A stretch of DNA of 49,321 nt, taken from assembly GCA_007127105.1 (NCBI GenBank), contig SLAA01000024.1:1-49321 (forward strand), written 5' to 3'. Shown here one piece after another: positions 33,310-42,653 of this stretch. Each line of letters opens with the position of its first letter. Position 1 is the stretch's first letter. Source of the stretch: Spirochaetales bacterium (lineage in GTDB: Bacteria; Spirochaetota; Spirochaetia; DSM-27196; SLAA01). Under the pieces are notes generated by a model. That model made no database searches and was not told where the DNA came from. It saw only the letters and a list, made by a program, of their open reading frames with translations. The position numbers and the translations under genes were made by a program.

Positions 33310-35487
33310 TCACTCGCCAGCAGCAGCACCACGCACCCGCCGCAAGAGACCGATCTTGGCAATATCAATACGGACCTCACGCTCGCTCGGAAGCTGCACC
33401 CCGTGAAGATGAAGCTGGTTTCCGCTCCGTTTGAGCGCGGTTGGTTTCAAAAGGCGCCGTGTTGGGTTGCCGGCGCCGCTGCGCTCAATAACCTCAAGCA
33501 GCTCGCGTTTTGAGCTCAGAGCTTGTTCGGCCATTCGTACCTTTCCCGCATAGTCCAAGCCTTTCGCCTCGGTCTGATCCTTACGCAAGGTGTCGGCCCG
33601 TAACTGTTCCGGTTCCAGAATCACACGATTCTCAATGCGATCCCGGAGTTCAGCCTCGACGTCAGAGGGAAAGCCTTGTTCGTCAAGGTGTGTTAGGAGT
33701 CGTTGTTTCAGCTCGCTGTAGGCAGTTTCGGACGCGTGGCTGGTGGTGTGGTCTTCTGCTCTTTCGACACCTTCTTGAAGGAAAGCTGGGAGCGATTCGT
33801 CCGGTTCTGTTTGCCGGGATTGGGCCGGAAGGTCACCGCCAGATAGCTCGTTCTCTACAATTTCCTCTATAGCTGAGAAGAGATCCAGCTCGTGCTCCGG
33901 ATGCATACTCCCTTTCTCTGCAGCTGCAGGGAGAAGGAACACTCCGCATGCCGCCAGCGCCTGCCGCCAGTCGCGTTCCTCGCTCTTCTGGAGCAGGTAG
34001 ACACCTGGAGCGAGCTTCTTGCGGATGAAGGCGGCAACGCGCGGATCATGCTCTATAAGGTGACGTCGGGACTCGTCGGCGGTTAACACAACTCCTTCAT
34101 TGATCTGTGCACCGCGAAACTCATCGGCCCAGTTTCGTATGGAGAACCCGACATTCTGCGGCACCACAGCCTTGCCAAGCGTCTCGAGTGTTTCAATGAT
34201 GTGTTCTGGTGCTATACCATCCGCCAAAGCATTCCCGAGACCGTAGCGGGTCAGCTCAAGGCCAAGAGTGCTGTCGACACTAACCAACTCCGAGGCAGCC
34301 GTAATGGTAAGCGCAGCCTCATAGGGAGCAAGGGGTGTAACTCTGAGTTCAAAGGTTGACTGCAACGTCAGTGCTGGCCGTTCGTTAAGGAGCTGGCCTT
34401 GCTCGGCAAGCCGAACAAAGCGCCCGTTCAGGCGAATCAGCTTATCCTCGACCTCGGCCAGAACTCCCACAGCCAGCAAGGCCTCAACAATGCGTTCGGG
34501 TAAAAAAGTGGAAGACTCAAGTCGTGTCTGTCCGGAGGTCGATCGGCGCCCATGTGTCGTCTGGAGGGCAAGCGCGAACAGTCCATGCAGGCTTGTTGCC
34601 GGATAACCCTCTTCAGGGTCCAGGCTTTGGAGCACCTCAACACAGGTGAGTAAAAGAGAAGTTGGAGGGGACATGGGGGAATCCGTGTCCTGGTCCTCAC
34701 CAGCTGCGAAAGCTATTGGTGCGAGGCAGGCGCGTGTCTGTGGCGTGAGCGAGCCTATCTTCTGAAAGGCGGAGAAGGAGGGGCTGATATGGTCGTCTTT
34801 CTCACTACATAGACCGCTACGAACGAGTGCCTGCAGCAGTAAGCACAGCCGATCCTCAAAGGATGCGACGCGAGCGTGGGTGGGAAAGAGTGCTGGCAGC
34901 GTTTTGGCTGCAACCTTGCGAAGTTTGCCGTCGCTGCGGAGTATACGACCTTCGGTACGGAGCTGAGCGAAAAGCGCAAGTAACATGAGGTCGTCGCACC
35001 AGATAGGCGACTCAGGCGCCGGTGTTTCAAGGTGTGTTGACGGGAAAAGCAGTGAGCGGTCTACAGCCGCACTCATGAGCTCATCGTGAAGCATGGGGTT
35101 AAGGTGATATCCGGGCTCGTCTGGATCTCTGTACACAAGGAGCCTGTCCTCAAGATTCAGGAGCACATGATGGAGCCGAACAAATCCAATTCGCGACCCA
35201 AGCAGGCGGTGCACGCCTTCATGACTTGCCTCCGGGCTGAGTACAATTGCCGTGAGTACCTCCCTGTCAAAATCTGACACGGCAACAAGCATTCGCTGTC
35301 GCACCTCTGGCCGCTTGAGAAAGTTCTCCAGGCTGTCCAGCAGTGACTGCTTGTTGTAGGGCGTCTTGATAGGCCCGAGATAGGTGCGAATGTAGTCAAA
35401 AAACACATCATCCGGCAGCCGGAGAAGTGAAGCCCGCCAGTGCTCTCGGCCGGTGTATGCGGGTTGCGCTTTCAGGGCTCGGTTCAT
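33310..35487 (-). CDS. XPB-associated (helicase-associated domain) protein
   Basis: About 725 residues encoded directly after the XPB-type helicase; the ATG overlaps the helicase stop as ATGA, with GGAG 7 nt upstream, so the partner is translated with it. It lacks helicase motifs. The N-terminal third resembles the winged-helix-rich helicase-associated proteins found beside bacterial XPB (LLRLPDDVFFDYIRTYLG, then LDSLENFLKRPEVRQRML, TAIVLSPEASHEGVHRLLG). The middle is similar to the XPB N-terminal-like region (FELRVTPLAPYEAALTITAASEL). The C-terminus has a WYL-like strand (LHLHGVQLPSEREVRIDIAKIGLLRRVRG). Its likely role is to load or regulate the helicase in DNA repair or transcription; this is inferred from context. 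Confidence 0.8.
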   Translation of the reverse strand: MNRALKAQPAYTGREHWRASLLRLPDDVFFDYIRTYLGPIKTPYNKQSLLDSLENFLKRPEVRQRMLVAVSDFDREVLTAIVLSPEASHEGVHRLLGSRIGFVRLHHVLLNLEDRLLVYRDPDEPGYHLNPMLHDELMSAAVDRSLLFPSTHLETPAPESPIWCDDLMLLALFAQLRTEGRILRSDGKLRKVAAKTLPALFPTHARVASFEDRLCLLLQALVRSGLCSEKDDHISPSFSAFQKIGSLTPQTRACLAPIAFAAGEDQDTDSPMSPPTSLLLTCVEVLQSLDPEEGYPATSLHGLFALALQTTHGRRSTSGQTRLESSTFLPERIVEALLAVGVLAEVEDKLIRLNGRFVRLAEQGQLLNERPALTLQSTFELRVTPLAPYEAALTITAASELVSVDSTLGLELTRYGLGNALADGIAPEHIIETLETLGKAVVPQNVGFSIRNWADEFRGAQINEGVVLTADESRRHLIEHDPRVAAFIRKKLAPGVYLLQKSEERDWRQALAACGVFLLPAAAEKGSMHPEHELDLFSAIEEIVENELSGGDLPAQSRQTEPDESLPAFLQEGVERAEDHTTSHASETAYSELKQRLLTHLDEQGFPSDVEAELRDRIENRVILEPEQLRADTLRKDQTEAKGLDYAGKVRMAEQALSSKRELLEVIERSGAGNPTRRLLKPTALKRSGNQLHLHGVQLPSEREVRIDIAKIGLLRRVRGAAAGE

Positions 35488-37244
35488 TGAACAGCTCCAA
35501 GATCCCAATGGTCTATATGGTACTTGTAGCCCTGTTCGGTAAGAAAACGTTGCCGGTTCACCGCAAACTCTTCTTCTACGGTGAAGCGGCTTACAATGGT
35601 GTAGAAATGTGAGTTGCGCTTTTTGGGCCGCAGAATGCGGCCCAGTCGCTGCGCCTCTTCCTGCCTGGATCCGAAACTCCCGGAGATCTGCACCGCCACC
35701 GAGGCATCCGGGAGGTCAATAGCAAAGTTTGCCACCTTGGACACCACAATAACCGGAGTCTTCCCCTCGCGGAACTCACGGTAAATGCGCTCACGTTCCT
35801 TGTTCGGTGTTCGGCCGGTTATGAGGGGGGCATTAAGCTCGGCCGCGATAATATCGAGCTGTTCAAGATACTGTCCAATTACCAGAATGTGATCCTCGGG
35901 ATGGTTTGCAATAATGCTCTGGGCAGCCGGGACTTTTGCGGGGTTGATGCTGGCAATGCGAAACTTCCCACGCTTGTCCGAGGCCGCGTAGCCGCTGCGA
36001 TCCTGCTTGGGAAGATCTATGCGAATTTCGTGGCAGTGAGCCTCGGCAATCCAGCCGCGGGACTCCAGCTCCTTCCAGGGAACATCGTAGCGTTTGGGGC
36101 CGACAAGTGAGAATACATCGGCCTCGCGTCCGTCCTCGCGCACCAGGGTCGCGGTAAGGCCAAGCCGACGCACCGCCTGGAGCTCGGCCGTTACCCGAAA
36201 CACGGGAGCCGGTAGCAGGTGTACCTCGTCGTAGATTATGAGTCCCCATTTGCGCTTCCGGAAGATGTCAAAGTGTGGGAACTCCGAGTCTTTGTCCTTG
36301 CGCCAGACCAGGACTTGATAGGTGGCTATGGTTATTGGGCGGATGTTCTTTGTGTCGCCGGTGTACTCCCCAATGTCCTCGGGCGCGAGTTCGGTTTTGT
36401 CGCGCAGTTCGTCCATCCACTGGTGCACCGCCGCGACATTTGTGGTCAGTACCAGGGTATTTGTAGCGAGCGCAGACATTGCCTGCATTCCAACCACGGT
36501 CTTTCCGGCACCACAGGGCAGCACAACCGTCCCGAACCCGGTGCCCGGACCACGGTCGCCGAGCAATGCTGCGACCGCCTCGGTCTGGTAGTCTCGGACG
36601 ACAAAGGGGCCGCCGACGCCTCTTTCGCTGCGCAGGGGTATAGCAATTGGGTCACCCTCGCGAAGCGGGGCCAGGTCCTTGACCGGATACCCAATGTGGA
36701 TAAGCTCCTGCTTTACGGTTCCCCGGTCGGCCAACTTGACCATGAAGCAATCCGCAGGCCGCGGCCTGTCTGTATCACCGCCCGGCTCGCTCGTCCCACC
36801 ATTGGAACCAGTCGCATCTATGCCCGACTCATCCACAGGGTGGAGCAGCGTGTGCAGCTTCTTTCTCCCTCTGATCTCAGCGGCAATGTCTTCATCATAG
36901 ATCAGCAGGGTCAGCCGGTAGGGGTCATCCGAGGCCTCCAGGACCAACTTTCCAAACCTCGAGACGGTGTCCCGCACCATGACCGAAATGTGTTCGGCCG
37001 GAGTGTAACGCGCGTGTCGGTGAAGTCGGGTGAGCACCTCCTCGGCGTCCAGGCCCGCCCCGGCTGCATTCCAGAGGGAGAGTGGGGTGAGGCGATAGGT
37101 ATGCATGTGTTCCGGTGACTTTTCCAGTTCAGCAAATGGGGCAATAGCATCACGTGCTTCATCGGCACCCGAATCATGGAGATCCAACAGTACCGTTCCG
37201 TCGCCTTGGACGATGAGGGCACCTGTTTGTATGGCTTGGCTCAT
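35484..37244 (-). CDS. XPB/Rad25-type superfamily 2 DNA helicase
   Basis: A 586-residue ATP-dependent DNA helicase of the bacterial XPB type, related to the TFIIH repair helicase. Seen: the XPB damage-recognition-like N-terminal region (about 1-200), PCGAGKTVVGM (Walker A, near 247), the IIYDEVHLLPAP DExH motif (near 336), LGLTATLVREDGRE containing the XPB RED motif, and the second RecA fold with ITGRTPNKERE and QEEAQRLGRILRP (motif VI). It lies in the middle of a three-gene operon with 4-nt ATGA overlaps at both ends. Bacterial XPBs unwind or translocate on DNA in repair; no nuclease partner such as Bax1 is adjacent here. Confidence 0.94.
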   Translation of the reverse strand: MSQAIQTGALIVQGDGTVLLDLHDSGADEARDAIAPFAELEKSPEHMHTYRLTPLSLWNAAGAGLDAEEVLTRLHRHARYTPAEHISVMVRDTVSRFGKLVLEASDDPYRLTLLIYDEDIAAEIRGRKKLHTLLHPVDESGIDATGSNGGTSEPGGDTDRPRPADCFMVKLADRGTVKQELIHIGYPVKDLAPLREGDPIAIPLRSERGVGGPFVVRDYQTEAVAALLGDRGPGTGFGTVVLPCGAGKTVVGMQAMSALATNTLVLTTNVAAVHQWMDELRDKTELAPEDIGEYTGDTKNIRPITIATYQVLVWRKDKDSEFPHFDIFRKRKWGLIIYDEVHLLPAPVFRVTAELQAVRRLGLTATLVREDGREADVFSLVGPKRYDVPWKELESRGWIAEAHCHEIRIDLPKQDRSGYAASDKRGKFRIASINPAKVPAAQSIIANHPEDHILVIGQYLEQLDIIAAELNAPLITGRTPNKERERIYREFREGKTPVIVVSKVANFAIDLPDASVAVQISGSFGSRQEEAQRLGRILRPKKRNSHFYTIVSRFTVEEEFAVNRQRFLTEQGYKYHIDHWDLGAVQ

Positions 37245-38464
37245 GAAAGCTCCGTCAGTGCAAGATAGGATAGGAGGCCGGATGCCAGAGCTATGCAGCT
37301 CTCCTCGGCCTGGAACGATGGACTGTGTACCGGTGCGTTATCCACACCCGGTGTGCCGACGCCCAGGTTGTAAAAGCACGCCGGGGCCTCACGTCCGTAG
37401 TAGGCAAAATCTTCTGCCCACATTGCAGGCGGAGTATCCACAACCTGATCCTGGCCCAGGTACTCAACAGCCGCGCAACGCAGCCGTTCGGTCAAGCCTG
37501 GCTCGTTAACCACACTTGGATACCCGACTCGGATCTCTACATCTGCCTCACCACCCATTGATGTGGCGGTGCTGCTGGCAATGCGGCGGATCTGCTCATG
37601 GGCCTCATAGCGCCAGGTATCGTCGGTGGTGCGAAAGGTACCCTCAATGCGCACCTCATTAGGAATGACGTTGTGAGCTCCGTCGGCAATTACGCGACCA
37701 AATGATAGCACACTCGGTACCAGAGGGTCTGCCGAACGCGAAACAATCTGTTGCAAGCTGCTCAGAAGATGAGCGCTGATGATTACTGGGTCGATGTTTT
37801 GATGCGGTTTGGCTGCATGCCCACCGCGGCCACGTACCGTTATGTATACGTCGTCAACCGAAGCCATGAAGAAGCCGGAGTGAAAGGCCACCTTGCCGAC
37901 CGGCAGGTCGGGGTTCACATGCTCGCCAATCACACTGCTCACGGAAGGATTCCGTAGCGCCCCGGCCTGTATCATACCAAGGGCGCCGCCTGGAATGCGC
38001 TCCTCTGCGGGCTGAAAAAGCAGGCGCACCGTTCCGGCAAACTGTGTGCGTAAGGTCTGGAGGATGTGGCCAGCGCCAAGGAGCGCTGCGCTGTGAATGT
38101 CGTGACCACAGGCATGCATGACTCCAGGCCGTTGTGAGCAGAACGGAAGCCCCGCAGGCTCCTGAATAGGCAGCGCGTCTATATCGGCTCGAAGAGCCAC
38201 CACCTTGGCAGCACCTGCTTTTCCGGCACCTGGAGCTGCGTCTGCGTCCCCTTGAAGCTCGGCAATGACTCCGGTGCCTGCAACTCCGCTCTGATATGGG
38301 ATGCCAAGCTCGTCCAAACGCTCACAAATGAACGCCGCTGTTTCGTGCTCTTCAAATGAGAGTTCAGGATACTGATGCAGATGTCTGCGTAGTGCGACGG
38401 TCTCACCAGCATACCGCTCTGTCAGTTCGCGAATGTGCTCTGGCAAGTGATCCGATATCGACAT
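37241..38464 (-). CDS. M20-family amidohydrolase (N-acyl amino acid deacylase type)
   Basis: About 407 residues of the M20D metallopeptidase family, which removes acyl groups from amino acids (hippurate hydrolase, N-acetyl-diaminopimelate deacetylase, IAA-amino-acid hydrolase relatives). Seen: HQYPELSFEEHET near the start, MHACGHDIHSAALLGA with metal ligands Cys and His, FQPAEERIPGGALGM with the catalytic Glu pair, IGEHVNPDLPVG and GRGGHAAKPHQNIDPV of the dimerisation domain, and MWAEDFAYYG near the end. The exact substrate cannot be told. The start at 38464 is chosen for GGGAG 7 nt upstream; the frame continues to 38533. Stop overlaps the helicase start by 4 nt. Confidence 0.92.
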   Translation of the reverse strand: MSISDHLPEHIRELTERYAGETVALRRHLHQYPELSFEEHETAAFICERLDELGIPYQSGVAGTGVIAELQGDADAAPGAGKAGAAKVVALRADIDALPIQEPAGLPFCSQRPGVMHACGHDIHSAALLGAGHILQTLRTQFAGTVRLLFQPAEERIPGGALGMIQAGALRNPSVSSVIGEHVNPDLPVGKVAFHSGFFMASVDDVYITVRGRGGHAAKPHQNIDPVIISAHLLSSLQQIVSRSADPLVPSVLSFGRVIADGAHNVIPNEVRIEGTFRTTDDTWRYEAHEQIRRIASSTATSMGGEADVEIRVGYPSVVNEPGLTERLRCAAVEYLGQDQVVDTPPAMWAEDFAYYGREAPACFYNLGVGTPGVDNAPVHSPSFQAEESCIALASGLLSYLALTELS

Positions 38465-38571
38465 GGAAATACTCCCAAGGGCTATGGGCCCACATCTCAT
38501 AATAGACAGAAGCCCCTTCAAGTTGCAATGCAACTCATTCGAGTACTATATTGAACTCATACGGAGGAGTT

Positions 38572-39873
38572 ATGGCCCGCGACGTGAAGACCTTTGTCAT
38601 TGACACGAATGTTCTTATTCACAGGCCTGATGCTATTCTCAGTTTCCGCGACCAGGAGGTGGTTGTGCCACTGTGGGTGTTAGAGGAGCTTGACCAGCTT
38701 AAGACCTACAGCGACGAGCGGGGGCGAAACGCACGCCACGCAATTCGTTTCCTGGACGAAGCCGGAAGGAACGGAGACCTGTCTACCGGGGTAAAGATAG
38801 AAAACGGTTCAATACTCAGGGTCGCCTTGACTCATAGCAAGGATATTCCCTCGGACGTTCTGCGGGACAAGCTCGACAACAAGATCATTCTTACGGCCTA
38901 TGAAATTCAACGCCAAGGTGGCACCGTGTTTTTTGTCTCGAAAGACATAAATGCACGGGTTAAGGCTACTGCCCTTGGCATTAAGGCGGTGGATTACGAG
39001 AAGCAGAAGGTAAATATTGAGCGGCTGTATAGTGGGTTCACGCCTGTGGACACTACTGCTGAGCTCTTAGCCGAGCTTGAAGAAAACGGTACCGTCGCAT
39101 GGGCCGAGAAATACCCGCCCAACCATTTTGTGACCCTCCGCGCCAAGGGCATTGAAGAGAGTGTGATTGCCCGCTACGACCATATTTCTAACGAGCTGCG
39201 CTACCTTGATCACAAAATGCCCTCTGTCGCCGGCGTACGGCCTCTGAACGACGAGCAACGGATGGCCTTTGAACTGTTGCTTGATGACTCTGTGCACCTG
39301 GTCTCAATGGTTGGTAAGGCGGGAACCGGCAAAACCTTGCTTGCAATTGCCGCCGGGCTCAAGCTCACCCTGGAAGACCGCTCGTACACGCGCGTACTGG
39401 TGAGCCGACCGGTTGTTCCGTTAGGGAAGGATATTGGGTATTTGCCTGGCGCCAAGAACGAGAAGCTCTCGCACTGGATGCAGCCGCTTTTTGATAATCT
39501 TGAGTTCGTGCTGGCGGCCTACAAGAAACAGAACATAAAAAATGCAGAGCAACTCATGAACAACAAGGTCATTGAGCTTGAGGCTCTCTCCTATATTCGC
39601 GGACGTTCCTTGCCGAATCAGTTTATCATTATTGATGAGGCGCAGAATCTTTCACCACATGAAATTAAGACCATTGTCAGCCGCGCGGGGGAGGGGGCAA
39701 AGGTTGTATTGACCGGGGATCCGTATCAAATTGACAGCCCGTATCTAGATGCGAACTCTAACGGTCTCTCCTATCTGGTGGAGGCCTTTAAAGGACAGGA
39801 GTTGTTTGGGCATGTAACCCTCCAGCGCTCGGAGCGCAGCAAGCTTGCCGAACTCGCTGCCGAGCTGTTATAA
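38572..39873 (+). CDS. PIN-PhoH fusion protein (PhoH2-type RNase/helicase)
   Basis: About 433 residues. The N-terminal PIN domain (about 5-140) starts FVIDTNVLIHRPDAI with a conserved acidic residue and continues with PLWVLEELDQLK and FVSKDINARVKA, typical of PIN nucleases. The C-terminal PhoH ATPase (about 220-433) has VGKAGTGKTLLAIAAG (Walker A), SRPVVPLGKDIGYLPG, FIIIDEAQNLSPHE (Walker B) and VVLTGDPYQID. Such PhoH2 proteins are ATP-dependent RNA-unwinding ribonucleases; in bacteria this fusion is common without an antitoxin. ATG 38572 follows GGAGGAG. It diverges from the M20 gene, and a MITE-like insertion lies 18 nt past its stop. Confidence 0.95.
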   Translation: MARDVKTFVIDTNVLIHRPDAILSFRDQEVVVPLWVLEELDQLKTYSDERGRNARHAIRFLDEAGRNGDLSTGVKIENGSILRVALTHSKDIPSDVLRDKLDNKIILTAYEIQRQGGTVFFVSKDINARVKATALGIKAVDYEKQKVNIERLYSGFTPVDTTAELLAELEENGTVAWAEKYPPNHFVTLRAKGIEESVIARYDHISNELRYLDHKMPSVAGVRPLNDEQRMAFELLLDDSVHLVSMVGKAGTGKTLLAIAAGLKLTLEDRSYTRVLVSRPVVPLGKDIGYLPGAKNEKLSHWMQPLFDNLEFVLAAYKKQNIKNAEQLMNNKVIELEALSYIRGRSLPNQFIIIDEAQNLSPHEIKTIVSRAGEGAKVVLTGDPYQIDSPYLDANSNGLSYLVEAFKGQELFGHVTLQRSERSKLAELAAELL

Positions 39874-39891
39874 GCAAGAGTTGGGAATCAT

Positions 39892-40139
39892 CCAGCGGTT
39901 CGCATTTTGGAGATGATGTTTTCGTATGTTATGGCCCAAGTAGGATGCCGTTCCACTTTTGTCGGCTCGTCGGCTCGTCGGTGCGTTCGGAGGTGGAGCC
40001 GGGCCCGCCGCGGCCGAGTTTTTGAGCGCTGAGCTAATCCGCAGCCGAAGGCGAGGACATGCGAAGCGGCAAAAGACTCGTGACAGGCGGGCGGACCGTC
40101 ATTGGCATGCACCGACGAGATCCAAAATGCGAAATGCTC
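39892..40139. mobile_element. 248-bp MITE-like element with 9-bp target duplication
   Basis: Both sides carry the direct repeat GGGAATCAT (39883-39891 and 40140-40148). Immediately inside are imperfect inverted ends: left AGCGGTTCGCATTTTGGA (39894-39911) against right, read on the other strand, AGCATTTCGCATTTTGGA (40138-40121), 16 of 18 matching with a 13-bp perfect core. The interior is GC-rich, holds a GTCGGCTC tandem repeat near 39961-39984 and has no transposase frame. This is the layout of a miniature inverted-repeat element moved by a transposase elsewhere. The only sizeable internal open frame (39888-40157, minus) spans both ends and is not credible as a gene. Confidence 0.75.
39961..39984 (+). 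repeat. Three tandem 8-bp units inside the MITE-like element
   Basis: GTCGGCTC GTCGGCTC GTCGGTGC lie head to tail; the third copy differs at two bases. Confidence 0.6.
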
Positions 40140-40202
40140 GGGAATCATTGTCTTCACTCAACTGTGGGGGCTCAGCTGCCGAGAAGTAAAACGGATAGAA
40201 CT

Positions 40203-42554
40203 ATGCAAAAACGACATAAAATGCTCACTGTGGGTGCGTTTCTTCTCCTTGGAGCCGTGACCTTAGTTTCTGCGGAGATCGTGTTCTCCGGGCTTGACCT
40301 GTCCTCGGACAATCGGCTGCTCTTCCAGGGCGAGGTCTCGGCCCCGCACTTTGGAAGGTATAGCGCGTTGTTTGGTGCGGTTCTACCCAGTTCCGAGAAC
40401 CGGCGTGATATCAGGCATTTGAGTTTCTTCCCGGAACGCCTGGAGTACCTTTCCGAGGCGGACGAGTTGCAAGTTCAGAACCGCTTTGGCGTGTTCCGCA
40501 GCCGTTTTGACGAGGCGCAGTTCCGTCCGGTTGAGCGCTTTCCAAGCTTCCTTGCAGACAATGGAGCTCTGACACCCGGCAAGCAAGCCCCCATCTCTGC
40601 ATCTCCCGATGGGAGATTTCTTCTCTATTTTGCCGAGGAGCGGGACGCCTACGCCGATCTTCACCTCTACGACATGGTCAACGAGAGAGTGACCGAAATA
40701 GCATGGGGAATAGACCGGCGTTTAGATGCGGCTCCGGTTGCATGGTCCCCACGCTCTGACTTTTTTGTGTACGAGAAACACGGCGAGCTTTACTATTTCG
40801 CTATTGAACAACACCTCTCAAACCGTCTTCCGGATGAACAACTCAGACACCTGGGGCCTGGAAGTATGCGGAGCCTTTCCTGGAGTTCGGATGGGCGTTT
40901 GTATTATATCCGTGGCTCTATTGTCTATGAGCTTTACGATGTTGAGTTCTTTTTGCGGGGTCTCTACAGTCCAGCGCTTGATCCTGGGCGCATTGTAGGG
41001 CGGCTTCCGGCCTCATTTGATGCCTCGTTTGACCGATTCTGGGTCTCACCAAGTGCAAGCTCCCTCTTGTTTGAACAGGATGGGCAGAACTTGACCCTCA
41101 TCAGGCTTGGAATGGGTGAGCACATGGACCGACCGGCCACGCTCCCGTACCTTCTCCTCCCTCGTGGAGCAGATATCACTCGCGTGGTGTGGGGCGCCAG
41201 CGAAATAGTCACAATCCTCGTGCAGCTTGGCAACAACAGCGACACCATGGTGTACAGGCTGAACCTTCGAACATCAATATCCGGGGCCGTGTTCCGGCAC
41301 ATGCCAGACACAGGTGTCCAAGATATCTCGCCCTCGCCGAGTGGGCAGCGCATTGCGCTTCTCTACGCGGATCGTGTTCTGATCAAGGACTATGACCGAT
41401 GGTCCGATATGAACGAGTTCCGCCATCCTGAGCCTTTACATGTGCGGTTTCGCACCGAGAACGAAGTGATCATTGGCGGGCGTTACTACCTTGAGACACG
41501 ACTGCTTGAGAACTCCGGGCGCACATTCCTGGGCTTCTCTCAAATTGAACAGTATGGCTTTGTTCCGACGGAAAGGGTTTCGGCTGGCGAGGGCAGCAAC
41601 GGCGCCCGAGAGATCGTACAGCTGCGTTCGGGCGATAGAGTACGTGGCTACGATTTCGCGAGTGAACGGTTCGTTGAAGCGCCGGCAGGGACGGTCCGTG
41701 AGGCACAGGGGGCGTCTGGCGAGTTCCGGGTATACCTCCAGTCCCAGGCGGGAGGCCCTCACCAGAACACGATCATGGTGCGCGATATAGCCGCTTTTGG
41801 TACATCGCGCTTACTGCCAGCTCCTGAACGGCGTTATGCTGAGTTCCCTTCTGAGGACGATCCCATTGACTTTGACCACTTTCGGCATGGTTCGCGGTTG
41901 CGGGCTCGGGAAATATCCTTAGTTTTCAACGCCACCGACAGTGCGCGTGGTTTGCCAAACATCCTGAGGACACTCCAAACCTACGGTATTCGCGCGACCT
42001 TCTTCGTGAATGGGGAGTTCATTCGGCGCTATCCCGATGCGGTACGCGAAATAGCCGAGGCAGGACATGAAGTTGGGTCGATGTTTCACTACCATATAGA
42101 TTTCTCGGACGTTCGCTTTGGGGTTGACCAGGACTTCATTAAACGAGGCCTGGCGGCCAACGAGGACGAGTTCTTTGCAGCCACCGGGCGTGAGCTATCT
42201 CTCATCTGGCATGCCCCATACTACCTGGTGAACAGGGATATTGTTGAGGCGGGCAAAGCGCTGAACTATACCTACGTAGGACGTGACGTGGACAGTCTTG
42301 ACTGGGTTCCGAAACGGAGTCCGGTGGGAATCTCACGGCTCTATCAACCATCGGCTGAGCTGCTTGACCGCGTTGTTGAGTCGGTACTCCCGGGGTCTAT
42401 TGTTGCTCTGAGTGTTGGCAAACCCGGTGACGGCATGCCTGACGGAGGTCGTGACGACTATCTCTTTGACAGGCTGGATGTGTTGCTCAACAGCCTGATG
42501 TATCGTGGGTACAGCGTTGTGCCGGTGAGCACACTCATGGAGCGTGCACGTTAG
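40203..42554 (+). CDS. Exported beta-propeller protein with degenerate NodB domain
   Basis: About 783 residues from ATG 40203, which opens a clear signal peptide (KRHKMLTVGAFLLLGAVTLVSA, cleavage after VSA). The longer frame back to 40059 would start inside the MITE-like element and is rejected. Residues about 90-450 contain repeated SPDGRFLLYF, SPRSDFFVYE, SSDGRLYYI, SPSGQRIALLY blocks of a WD40/TolB-like beta-propeller. Residues about 565-783 have the fold motifs of a polysaccharide deacetylase (RGLPNILRTLQTYGIRATFFVNG, PDAVREIAEAGHEVGSM), but the catalytic TFDDG is replaced by VFNATD, the first metal His of NHTxxH by Met, and the RPPYG loop by HAPYYL. Deacetylase activity is therefore doubtful; glycan binding is possible. 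Weak ribosome-binding site. Confidence 0.85.
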   Translation: MQKRHKMLTVGAFLLLGAVTLVSAEIVFSGLDLSSDNRLLFQGEVSAPHFGRYSALFGAVLPSSENRRDIRHLSFFPERLEYLSEADELQVQNRFGVFRSRFDEAQFRPVERFPSFLADNGALTPGKQAPISASPDGRFLLYFAEERDAYADLHLYDMVNERVTEIAWGIDRRLDAAPVAWSPRSDFFVYEKHGELYYFAIEQHLSNRLPDEQLRHLGPGSMRSLSWSSDGRLYYIRGSIVYELYDVEFFLRGLYSPALDPGRIVGRLPASFDASFDRFWVSPSASSLLFEQDGQNLTLIRLGMGEHMDRPATLPYLLLPRGADITRVVWGASEIVTILVQLGNNSDTMVYRLNLRTSISGAVFRHMPDTGVQDISPSPSGQRIALLYADRVLIKDYDRWSDMNEFRHPEPLHVRFRTENEVIIGGRYYLETRLLENSGRTFLGFSQIEQYGFVPTERVSAGEGSNGAREIVQLRSGDRVRGYDFASERFVEAPAGTVREAQGASGEFRVYLQSQAGGPHQNTIMVRDIAAFGTSRLLPAPERRYAEFPSEDDPIDFDHFRHGSRLRAREISLVFNATDSARGLPNILRTLQTYGIRATFFVNGEFIRRYPDAVREIAEAGHEVGSMFHYHIDFSDVRFGVDQDFIKRGLAANEDEFFAATGRELSLIWHAPYYLVNRDIVEAGKALNYTYVGRDVDSLDWVPKRSPVGISRLYQPSAELLDRVVESVLPGSIVALSVGKPGDGMPDGGRDDYLFDRLDVLLNSLMYRGYSVVPVSTLMERAR

Positions 42555-42653
42555 ATCCACACAATTGCTTGAGTCCCATGCCCAAGCGCGATACAATAGG
42601 GAAACCAACGAGTTAATAGACCGAACATCGCCGTTTTTTTTCCAAATTAGGCG

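Noticed and set aside
36219-37118. 299-codon open frame on the plus strand
   Set aside because: Antisense to the XPB helicase with all its motifs; no ribosome-binding site, low plausibility of the product.
39892-40139. Integron attC site or structured RNA
   Set aside because: No attC core sites or known RNA signature motifs are visible, and the 9-bp flanking direct repeats are better explained by transposition.
39888-40157. 89-codon open frame on the minus strand
   Set aside because: It covers both ends of the MITE-like element and has no ribosome-binding site; treated as non-coding repeat sequence.
40059-40202. N-terminal extension of the NodB-domain protein
   Set aside because: It starts inside the inserted element, and a clean signal peptide begins at 40203.
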